64,000 nucleotides of DNA from Gymnopus androsaceus JB14 (Eukaryota; Basidiomycota; Agaricomycetes; Agaricales; Omphalotaceae). The position numbers and the translations under genes are program-made. This document shows, piece by piece, positions 36,161 through 45,493 of the stretch (position 1 is the stretch's first letter; every line of letters starts with the position of its first letter). Location of the stretch: contig ML769508.1 in the NCBI GenBank assembly GCA_009733575.1, positions 121,829-185,828 of the forward strand, read 5' to 3'. The notes beneath the pieces were generated by a model. That model searched no databases. It saw nothing but the letters and a program-made list of their open reading frames with translations, and was not told the DNA's origin.

Positions 36161-36842
36161 AACCTAATGGTTGTACTAGTACCAATAAGTCAGACTAGTA
36201 ACTAATCTAATGGTTGAACCTGGTACTAATAACTCGTACTAGTAACTAATCTAATGGTTGAACTAGTCCCAAAATAACTCGGACTAGTAACTAATCTAAT
36301 GGTTGTACTAGTACTAATAACTCGGACTAGTAACTAATGTTGTACTAGTACCAATAACTCGGACTAGTAACTAATCTAATGGTTGAACTAGTACTAATAA
36401 ATCGGACTAGTAACTAATCTAATGGTTGAACTAGTACTAATAACTCGGACTAGTAACTAATCTAATGGTTGTACTAGTACCAATAACTCGGACTAGTAAC
36501 TAATCTAATGGTTGAACTAGTACTAATAACTCGTACTAGTAACTAATCTAATGGTTGTACTAGTACCAATAACTTGTACTAGTAACTAATCTAATGGTTG
36601 AACTAGTACCAGTAACTTGTACTAGTAACTAATCTAATGGTTGGACTAGTACTAATAACTTGTACTATTTAATCTAATGGTTGTACTAGTACCAATAACT
36701 CGTACTAGTAACAAATCTAATGGTTGAACTAGTCCTAATAACTTGTACTAGTAACTAATCTAATGGTTGAACTAGTACTAATAACTCGTACTAGTAACTA
36801 ATCTAATGGTTGAACTAGTCCCAATAACTCGTACTAGTAACT
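36160..36842. repeat. 44-bp tandem array, block C of the foldback
   Basis: About 15 units of GGTTGAACTAGTACTAATAA + CTCGGACTAGTAACTAATCT + AAT with single-base variants (GGTTGTACTAGTACC...). The unit is internally near-palindromic through ACTAGT. At 36843 orientation switches to the reverse complement. Confidence 0.9.
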
Positions 36843-37072
36843 AAGCTAATAGTACAAGTTATTAGTACTAGTCCAACCATTAGATTCGTTACTAGTACGA
36901 GTTATTGGTACTAGTACAACCATTAGATTAAATAGTACAAGTTATTAGTACTAGTCCAACCATTAGATTAGTTACTAGTACAAGTTACTGGTACTAGTTC
37001 AACCATTAGATTAGTTACTAGTCCGAGTCATTAGTACTAGTTCAACCATTAGATTAGTTACTAGTCCGAGTT

Positions 37073-38416
37073 AAAGATGGGCACGACTCCGGGTCCCGGT
37101 AAACCGGGACCTGTGATGCCGGTAACCGGAGGGTGAGACTAGCGACCTGCGACCGGGTCCTAACCCGTGGGAAACCGGTTAACCGGTACCGGGACTCGCC
37201 ACAGGTAAACCGGCCGGTACCTGTGTAACCTGCTCATACTTGTATGAATACTGATAAAACTAATATTGGTGCTAGTATTAGTACCTGTACTGGTACTATT
37301 CAAAAGTATTAATGCTTGTATTAGAATCTAGTACCAATTTCAGCAGTAAGTTCTAATACCATTGAGAATTCAATCAGTATTAGTACAGTATTGCCAGTAA
37401 TAATACTAAAAACATTCAAGCAGTTGCTTTTGACATAGAGATAACATCTGTGAGTTACTGTATGTATCCCCACTGCTATTACAGCTGCAACAATGAATTC
37501 TGATCCCCCCATTATTACTTATTTGCTAGTAGTAATTAAATTACCAGCAACAAATATTAGCACTAAAATCTAATACTACTTAGTGCAAGGATACTGCTAT
37601 TAGAATTTAATACTGGCACCAAATGGGACTAATACTGGTGTAGGTACTAAATACTAATATAGCGTATCAATAGTATATACTATATTAGTACTTACTCACT
37701 ATGTATGTAAGTGACCGGACATTTGGGATTTTAATGCATTTTACCAGCAATATAGAGACCTTCTTGCATTTTAATGGTGAAATTCAGACTTTACATGAAA
37801 TTTAACATCTAATATGCCTTTGTTTTGAGGGCGAAGAGGCCCTCAGTGCTGTATTATGCCCAAATAAGGACAATCTACTATTTCATCCCTAGCATACACA
37901 GTGACATTATTTTCATGAACTTGTGGGTCTCAGTATGGCCCTCCAGTACCATAGTAGACATCCAAATTTATTGTATGCCTTTCAATGAACAGTTCAATTT
38001 ACTACCACCATCAATAATTGGGTATGCTACCCAAAAATGGCAATCTTGTGTCAGAATGAGTACACAATGAATTTGGTTTTTGACATTGTCATATTGAGGA
38101 AAAGCAAGGCCTAAATCCCACAAAAAGGGTGGGTCAATTGTGTTCATTTGCAGCCATTGTTGTTGAAATATGGCATGTCCGGTCACTTACATACATAGCG
38201 AGTACTATTAATATTTGCACAGATATTGAGACTAAACATTTTGTCCCACAGGTCTGTCGGTACCGGCCAGTCACCCCAAAAATAAAAATCGCGACCTGCA
38301 ACCGGCCATAACCCGTGGGAAACCGGTACCGGGACCCGCAGGTTAAAAAACCGGCCGGTATTCCCACAGGTTAACCGGCAGGTACCGGGTCAGGACCCGG
38401 AGTCGTGACCATCCTT
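37073..38416. mobile_element. Non-autonomous hAT-like element inside the foldback
   Basis: The left end AAAGATGGGCACGACTCCGG (37073) pairs with the reverse complement of CCGGAGTCGTGACCATCCTT (38416). The flanking direct repeat AGTCCGAGTT is present on both sides (37063-37072, 38417-38426). Subterminal regions are rich in CCGGTACCGG/GGTAAACCGG motifs (37095-37225 and 38255-38395). The end sequence resembles hAT ends of the AGGGATGGGCACG type (compare 59508). The 10-bp duplication is longer than the usual 8 bp, but the target is repetitive and may give chance identity. No transposase is encoded. Confidence 0.8.
37699..38198. mobile_element. 500-bp TIR element nested inside the hAT-like element
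   Basis: The 24-bp end CTATGTATGTAAGTGACCGG+ACAT (37699) is repeated inverted at 38175-38198 (ATGTCCGGTCACTTACATAC+ATAG) without mismatch. The interior has no supported ORF. I found no clear target duplication. Confidence 0.7.
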
Positions 38417-39000
38417 AGTCCGAGTTATTGGTACTAGTACAACCATTAGGTTACTGTTGCCCGCCCTCCCGGCACTTATGGGCGCTTATTTTGCCAACAA
38501 ATCTCGCAAATCAGGCTTGATAAATCCTAAAAGAATCATCAAAAATCATGAAAATATTCTGGCATTGTTGCTCCGCCCCCCTCCCGCCGCATATGGGCGC
38601 TTATTTTGCCAAAAAATGTCGAGAATCAGGCTTGATAAATATGAGAAAAATCATGAAAATATTCAGGGACCACTCCCCCCTGGTGCTTAGGGGGTGCTTG
38701 TTCAACAACAAAGACTATATTAGTTTGTAGTGAATGGATTCCATGGACTGTTATAGTTTTTAGTCCATGGTGTACTATATTTACTAGTCAATGGATTCCA
38801 CACTGTACTAGATTTACTAGTCATTGTATTCCAGCTATACTATGGATTCCATAGTGTACTATATTTAATAGTCCATGGATTCCATACTGCGCTCTGGATT
38901 CCACACTGTACTCTGGATTCCATAGTGTACTATATTTACTAGTGAATGGATTCCATACTGTACTCTGGATTCCATAGTGTACTATATTTACTACTTTTGT

Positions 39001-39492
39001 GGATCGCCTTTTTGACTTTATGAAGAACTTTCCCTTCAAGGTCTTCCCCAAGGAGGTACAGTTTTATTGAGGTCGGTGTACATGGATGTGCTAAAAGTAC
39101 ATGGTAAGTTCTTTCTCGAGATTTTCTAAAGTTTTTTTGCCTGATTTTTTCATTTGCAGATTCACAGTATACTTGATGCAAAAAACGCCTCTATCAGTAT
39201 ATAATCCAATTTTGTTTCATTGAGGGAGACTATGGTGACCTCGGCCCTGGGACCCTTCAGGATTTTAGAGCAATGCAGACAAAGGAATATCTTGCTATCA
39301 ATGTGGCCACAAGTAATTATCATTTTTTGTAACAGCCGACAATGCGCAATTTCACAAATTTCCTAATATATTCAACAATGTCTAATTTCTTTGTGGCTAG
39401 GTCTAATGTGTTCTGGTATTGCACCCAGCATTCTTACTCCAGCTCCACCATCAACTTCTCTGTACTGCACGTTGCTTGAACTCACAATCACG
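39001..39492. other. Upstream region of the HMG-like gene
   Basis: No gene supported. A short stretch at 39020-39180 looks coding in composition but has stops. It may be the promoter or a lost 5' exon of the gene starting near 39493. Confidence 0.35.
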
Positions 39493-40385
39493 ATGAATCA
39501 AACACCAACTACTGACAATTCAAGTGCTATTACTCTTGACAAGGATTCAATCAACAATACAAGCACTACTAGTCCTCTCGATAAGGATTTGACCACTGCC
39601 CCAGCCTCCAATAAAGATATGCACAATTTAGCTCTGACAACTAGCTCTCAACAACCCACACAGCAGAAGACAGCAGGTGAAGGAGATACAGTAGACAAGA
39701 CAGGCAAAGTCTTGGTGAGCTCATCACTCAATGTCCAAAATGTTTATCGTCTGATGATAAGTGGTTAGGGTAAAGGATGCTATAACTACTCTGTGACTCA
39801 GAAGGAGTTCTTACAAAATCTCATCTCTGAGTTCAACAGTCACTCTAAAAGGCAAAGAGAGGCTTTCAACGCAATCTATGCAGAACGTCTAGTAAATAAT
39901 CCACTCTTTGCCTTACCATCATCAATGACAGCTGAAGACTGGAAGAAGGTGTGTCTTTTGCTCTCTTGTTTTCCGTGACATGCTAACCTCTGGATTTAGA
40001 GTTTACTTAAATGGTTTGATAACAACACGAAGAAGGACGTTAAACCTCAGAAGAAGGACAGTAAACCTCAGATGAATGATGCTAAACCTCACCAAAATGA
40101 CGCTAAACCTCAGAAGAATCAGAAGAGTGTCCCTTCTAGCAGCCTTCCTTCTGCGACCAATACATCTGCAACTCTGTCCTGGGCTAAGCTTCGTGACCTG
40201 GCCAAGTTCTTCACAGGACTCACTTTGGCTGGTATGGACGTGAAATCAGGAATAGAAGTGTTCGCCGCTAGCCAGGGAATGGAGGAGGAGGAGATTAGTT
40301 GAGAGTGGAATGAAATGAGTGGTGACAAGCACAATAAGTGGGAACAGCATGCAGCAGCTGAGTGCAATACTGAAGAGTAAGTCCA

Positions 40386-41058
40386 CATCAGCAAAACCTG
40401 GGTGTGCTGCACAGAACTGGACAGTTCTGTGCAGCACTCATAGCAGCCATAGCAGCCATAGCAAGGTACCCATCTGTCCAGAACTATGGATTGCTATGGA
40501 CTGCTATGGGTTGCTATGGAATGCACCGGTTTCGAGGCATTTGATCGTGGAATGGCTCTATTCAATAAAAATATATTAATCCTTTGAATTGCTTCGCTGC
40601 ACTTCGCGAGACCAAAAATGGATGAAAATAATTATAAAATCATATTATATTGCTGTAGTCATAGTAGGAAGAGCGAAACTAGTAGAACTACTAATATAAC
40701 TACATATCTGTAATAAAACTAGTATACTATATCATAGGTGGTGACGAGACATTGCTTGAATGCAACTACATACCATAGGCCAAACCAAAGTGGCTCAGGA
40801 TTGACTTGGGGGGAAAGAAACAGAGCTCGTCGAAGTCCCAGTTACGACGATGCATTATATAGTGTTGGCGGGAGAAACTGACAGCTGTCAAGCAGCGACA
40901 CTGATGCCGAAATGGGTTGACAGCTTTGTGATCCTGGAGAAACTCATAGCAAGCCATAGGAACCCATAGCAGCTCATAGTTCTGTGCAGGACTATGGCTG
41001 CTATGACCCGCTATGGCTTGCTATGGCTCCTATGACCATCTCCCAGGTTTTGCTGATG
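40386..41058. mobile_element. TIR element of the CATCAGCAAAACCT family, copy 2, in an intron
   Basis: The left end CATCAGCAAAACCTGGG (40386) is mirrored by CCCAGGTTTTGCTGATG (41042-41058). Subterminal ATAGCA/TGCTAT units are present on both sides (CATAGCAGCCATAGCAGCCA; CTATGACCCGCTATGGCTTG). It sits just after the GTAAGT donor of an exon of the HMG-like gene and ends before the next acceptor (TAG at about 41101), so it could be spliced out. Confidence 0.8.
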
Positions 41059-42099
41059 CATTGTACCTTGTGGCTTGTGGCCTGACCACTCACAATTTGT
41101 AGGAATCAAAAACGCTTTGTGTCTTCCCTTTCAATATTGCTCAAAGGGTGCCTTCAGTTTGGACACATTGGACAGGGTGAAATTGTTACCGTTATTATTT
41201 TCAACAAAGGCTTTGGTGAGATTGATCGAAGGGTTGCCAGTCATGGGTAAGTGGCTTGTGATGTGTACTTGAGTACTACTGACAGTTAGCGAGGTTAGCA
41301 TTTTTGCAAGTTCAGATATGAAGTGCTCTATGACTATCCAACAAGTCTTGAAAGACTATGATGGACTGTGCCACGAAGTTACATCCCACCTGCATGAGAG
41401 TTTGAAAGTAGGAGGTTAGTTGGTTTGGCTGCTTTCACACCTCTCAATGCTGATAGTGTTGCTTTTGTAGTGCTCAAGGACCACATATTAAGGACTGAAG
41501 TTCCTGTTGATGGTGAAGGCCACACTCGGTTCCCTACTATACCCAACTTTGATGACGCATCGAGGTCACAGCTACAACAGGTCTATGAAGATTTTATGAC
41601 TGTAATCTGGGGTATGTCTTGGTTTTCATTTTGCGAGATCCTTCTCATTGTTCTTTTGCAGTTCAAGCTGGATACACAGGACCTGTAGATTACGACAGTA
41701 TTGAGAGCAATCCCAGCAATTTCTACGACACGACTCTACTACCTGACAACTTAAAACTCAAGAGTGCGGCAACCGTGGGAGGCTGGTTTCTCGACCTGGT
41801 TGAATATCTCATGGCAAACTACTCCGATAAGGGTCGACCTTTTGCCTTGAAGGGACCCATGTTGGACCATCCTGTTAAGGAGACCCTCACTTTTCCCTCC
41901 AATACGGCGGGACCTTCTGTTGCTCCTTCAATAATGCCGGCTCCTCCTGTTACTTCTTTGAAGATGCCAGCTCCGCCCACTACTCCTTTGAACATACCAG
42001 CTTGTCCCACTCTTCCATCTGTTGACCTGGCGAAGATGCCAGTAGCTCCCACTACTTCAACAATGCCGGCTCCTCCCACATCTGGAAAACTACCTAAAG

Positions 42100-43285
42100 C
42101 CCAGGCAAGCTCAGGTGTGCCTGGTCAATCTCAGGGATGCCCAGGAATTTGGCCAATTCCTAGGCAACACTAGGCAACCCAAGCACCCCAGGTAGCCCAG
42201 GATTTTGGCCAAATTCTAGGGATTCTTGAGTATCTCTGAAGTTAATCAGGAATTAGCCTCAAGCAAGCCCAAAGACCTTCAGGATTTGGCTAAAATCCTA
42301 GGCTGCACAGGTTACTTGGGCTGCCTGGGAAATGGGCAAATTCCTGGGGATCCTGGGAAGCTCTGGGAAGCCCTGGGACAGCTGTGGGAAGCCCTGGGAC
42401 ACCCTGAGAGAGGGATCATGTGCTCGTGCTTACGAGCACGTGATTTAAGCGCCCATCCGACATTTTTGCCTGCATACTTTATGTCTCAATTAAAAGCTAC
42501 ATTATATCCACAACAAAATTAAATTAACCAAAAGACAAAACATTGAGTCTAGTTTTCGCCTTTCAAGCCCTTTTTACCTAAGAATAATTACTGGTAACAT
42601 TGTAGATAGTCTCGGTAGACTATGGTGGGAGAATGGGTTCATGTGCACTTGTGACCAAGTGCTCACCAATTTTCTTATAGGTGATGCTGACCCCACTAGT
42701 TAGTGTATATAGTGCATAAAGTTTCTAGCATATCTTACATCAAGATAGTTCAGTGGTTTTGAGCTCTCGCATTATTGCTTATATAATACAGTTAACTGCG
42801 AGGTTGAGAGTTCAAACCTGCGAGGTGTCAATCTTTGAGTTTATTATGAGTCATTTGAATTTAAGCGCTGAAACACCAAATGAATAAGACAATAATAAGC
42901 AGTGAGCAATAAGCACAACAACCATCTATAATAAGTGTATTAAGTACCGAGACTTGAATAATGAATAAGTAATCAAAGAAGGTAAATATGAGCATAAGAA
43001 GCTAAGATGGTAAAAAATATACTATTTTAAATATTTTCTCTATGGATTCCCAGGGCACCCCAGGGCACCCCAGGGACACCCAGGGATGATCAGGGACACC
43101 CCAGGGATATTCAGGGACACCCCAGGAATATTCAGGGACACCCCAGAGATACTTTTCTATCCTCAGGATGCATAGGATTTGGGGGGTTTCTTTGGGGTGC
43201 CTGGGCTGCCTAGACATCCTGGGTGTCCTGGTCACCCTGTGGGTACCTCAGTGCAACCTATATGTTCCTGGGCACTAGGGAATTT
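42100..43285. mobile_element. Composite insertion with CCAGG repeats splitting the HMG-like gene
   Basis: The MPAPPTT-type coding repeat stops near 42100 and resumes near 43290, so about 1.2 kb is extra. Its ends are low-complexity arrays (CCCAGGATTTTGGCCAAATT, CTGGGAAGCCCTGGGACA at 42110-42410; CAGGGACACCCCAGGGATAT at 43050-43250). The middle has a hairpin TGCTCGTGCTTACGAGCACG (42421-42440) and a tRNA-like SINE. Precise boundaries and a target duplication could not be fixed. Confidence 0.55.
42744..42860 (+). repeat. tRNA-derived SINE-like sequence
   Basis: A pol III A box-like TAGTTCAGTGG (42746-42756) and a B box-like GAGAGTTCAAACCTGCGAGG (42806) are spaced about 60 bp apart as in a tRNA. 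The acceptor stem and anticodon loop do not form a normal tRNA. A mirrored, error-rich copy is at 48195-48305. Confidence 0.55.
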
Positions 43286-44532
43286 TTCCAGATGCACTAC
43301 TCCTCTGAAGATGCCAGCTTGTCCCATTATTCCATCTGACCGGCCAGAGGCTCCTGCTACTTCTGTTGACTCTGTGAATGTGCCAGTTCCTGGTACTGCT
43401 CCCTTTGACATGCCAGAGGCTTGTGCTGCTAACTCCGACGCTTTGGAGAATGAAGAGAGAAGCAATGGGCTTGGAGATCCATTGGCAGTGGACACAATGG
43501 ATGATAGAGAGAATGAAGAAGATTTGGTGGATGATGACGAAAGTTGGATGGATCCTGTGGATGCCAACGAGACCTCTCCTACCACTGATACCACTCCTAC
43601 CACTGATAACTCTCCCACCACCGATACCACTCCCACCACCAATATGACTCCTACCACCGAGACCATCCCTACCACTGAAACTTCAGTTTCGAAACCAGTC
43701 AAGGGACACCAAACATGAGCAGGAACAAAAAGAAAGTCACAAAGTGTCCCTACATTGCCTCCAAAAACGCGTGGTCAGCGAGTCAAACAGCAGGCAGAAC
43801 AAGAGCCCCGTTGTAGCAAACGGAAGGCAGAGACTCCATTGGAGGCTGAAGGTGTCGGAAGTAACACAGGCAGTCAGCGCAGCAAGCATTGGAGGTAAAG
43901 TAAGCCCAGGCATGTCACCTTTCATCTTGATGCTTTTCGTTATTTTTTTTCTCTGTTCAAGTCTTTCTTAAGTATTTGTTTCTCTATTTTGAGCTAAGTA
44001 TTCCTTTTTCTATCCAAGCCAAGTATTTCTTAAGTATTTTCTATGACATTACTCAAGTATGCTCTTGCCATTTTTACTTAGATACTTTCACAATTTCTCA
44101 AGTACCTCATTGTACTTACTTTTCTCTTGAAGTACTTTCTTAGTCCTGTATGTCATTTTCTTAAGTACTATACCTATGTGCTCACTTACATCTTTCTTAC
44201 CCTTACCTTTTAACATTGTACTTAAGTATTTACTTAGTGCTTCTAAAAAAAATGCTCTATTGTTTACTTAGAATGACTTAAGTATGTACTCAGTATTTAT
44301 TAAGTAGAAACTATAAAGAAAACTATTCTTTGCTTATGGTTGACTTAGGCAATACTTAAGTAAGAAAACAACTTTCTTAAGAAAAGGTGCCATAGATTTA
44401 CGAGTCATGTAAGTCAGCCATTCCACCTTAAGCTGCTCTGATTTGGCTCCTGTGAAGGGGAAAAGCCCTCTAGCACACATATATATGGAGGAGAATTTCC
44501 CTTACACTTGAATTTTATGTCAAATTAAAAAG

Positions 44533-44622
44533 TGGTACAATGGAGGATTGAACCCTCAGCCTGACTGATTTAAGATTATATAATCCCAAAAGCTAGCACC
44601 TTGTACCACTTCACCAAGTGAC
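44533..44622 (-). repeat. tRNA-derived SINE-like sequence
   Basis: The minus strand has TTGGTGAAGTGG (A box) and GAGGGTTCAATCCTCCATTG (B box). The pattern is that of a tRNA head, but the intervening sequence is A/T-rich and no clean cloverleaf is seen. Confidence 0.5.
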
Positions 44623-44857
44623 TGATACTAGCTCAACACATATAGTATCTTATATAAGCTGTTGTGTAAATAAATAGTTAAGGGTAGGGTGAGCAAAGCT
44701 CACCCTAGCCTGGTCCACACAGGTTAGGGATTAGGGGTTGGGGTTAGGGTAAGGGGTTTATATTTAATGGGGGTGTGGGGGCTTGCCCCCACTCATTAAA
44801 AAAAATTAGTGGATGAGGGCATATATTGTGCAAGTATTTATCTTTTAGTATACATAG

Positions 44858-44945
44858 TCACTTAGTGCAGTGGATATAGTGTTATGTTTGATTATGTCAG
44901 CCAAAATAATGAAGAGGTTGTGGGTTCAATTCCTGCTCTTGCCAT
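44858..44945 (+). repeat. tRNA-derived SINE-like sequence
   Basis: CACTTAGTGCAGTGG (A box) and GTGGGTTCAATTCCTGCTCT (B box at 44920) are spaced like a tRNA. A mirrored partner of its 3' half is at 45705-45765, inside the reverse arm. Confidence 0.5.
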
Positions 44946-45158
44946 TTATTTTATGACACTTTTCAAGCTACTTTATATCTACACTTCCTAGGCTTCTACC
45001 CCTCCTAGGATTCTTGCCCTTTGCGAGTCAATTCCTTAAAGGGCTACTACCCTTTGGGATCTCAAATTGGAGCAGCTAAGGCTGGCCATTCAATAGATAG
45101 ATGTAAACCCACTGGTTGCTTTGCACACCCTCTTTGTTTGGTTCCTGCTTATCATCCC

Positions 45159-45493
45159 ACTTATCAAGTAGCTTCCTGCCATTCTCTGCCTTTGGGATTA
45201 TAATGTCCAAATGCACAATATCTTCTGCGCTCTTGGCAGACTGCTCTTTGTTCTTCCCCGCTATTGGTGCACTCAGTGTGTCCATGTCCTTCTCCTTTCT
45301 ACCCTGTGGAGGTTTGTTTTTGAGCTGTCCTTTGAGCACTCTGACCTGAGTGTCATCCTGTTTGGCATTTTCAGCACAGACAAGGAATTCCATAGCGAGT
45401 TCCATCCCCAGTCAGGGTAATTTTTCCCAAAACTGCATTCACATTCTTCGCATCAGGACTATGACTATGGCCAATAGCAAGAAGGGTGGAGAT
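45159..45493. repeat. Shared palindrome centre, copy 1
   Basis: 335 bp, identical to 48617-48950 except for at least one base in a C-run (CATCCCCAGTC against CATCCCAGTC). It encodes, on the minus strand, the middle of a small open frame. Confidence 0.9.

Larger units (their letters stand above)
35285..39000. mobile_element. Giant foldback element built of three satellite blocks (A-B-C / C'-B'-A')
   Basis: Three different repeat blocks occur in order and then in reverse order on the other strand. A is TGGAATCCAGAGTACAGTA units with interspersed CACTAGTAAATATAGTAC (35285-35770). B is about 125-bp tandem units containing AAGCGCCCATATGCGCCGGG and TTTATCAAGCCTGATT (35770-36160). C is about 44-bp units GGTTGAACTAGTACTAATAA/CTCGGACTAGTAACTAATCT (36160-36842). 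They are followed by C' (36843-37072), an inserted hAT element (37073-38416), a last piece of C' to about 38455, B' (38456-38705) and A' (38706-39000). Arm lengths differ (A 485 against 295, C about 680 against 270 bp). Because the arms differ in copy number and one arm carries an insertion, it is not a sequencing echo. No ORF fits a transposase. Confidence 0.85.
39493..43898 (+). pseudogene. HMG-like, Pro/Thr-rich nuclear-type protein, broken by two insertions and two TGA stops
   Basis: ATG 39493 (MNQTPTTDNSSAITLDKDSI). Introns with GT-AG ends are at about 39715-39769 and 39949-40000. Exon 2 has CYNYSVTQKEFLQNLISEFN. A run of KKDxKPQ units (40021-40130) follows. Then comes SGIEVFAASQGMEEEEIS-stop-EWNEMSGDKHNKWEQHAA, which resembles the last part of an HMG box (W-x2-M/L-S...K...W...A). 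The next intron (from 40380) contains a complete TIR element. Later exons have KSAATVGGWFLDLVEYLMAN, a MPAPPTTPL repeat, and after the 42.1-43.28 kb insertion CTTPLKMPACPIIPSDRPEA, an acidic stretch, a TPTTD repeat and a basic tail (KRKSQSV, KRKAETP) ending at TAA 43896. Stops at 40300 and 43716 are TGA, fitting CGA. A paralogue lies at 62589. Confidence 0.6.

Noticed and set aside
36160..37072. CRISPR-like array
   Set aside because: Units are contiguous 44-bp tandem repeats without unique spacers, flip orientation, and occur in a eukaryotic genome.
37073..38416. Mutator-like element instead of hAT, because of a 10-bp flanking repeat
   Set aside because: Considered, but the end sequence resembles hAT ends (compare 59508), the target lies in a repeat that can extend the identity by chance, and no long Mutator-type TIR is seen. 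I kept hAT-like with this caveat.
44533..44945. True tRNA genes
   Set aside because: A- and B-box-like sequences are present but no acceptor stem or sensible anticodon loop forms. SINE-like, tRNA-derived repeats fit better.
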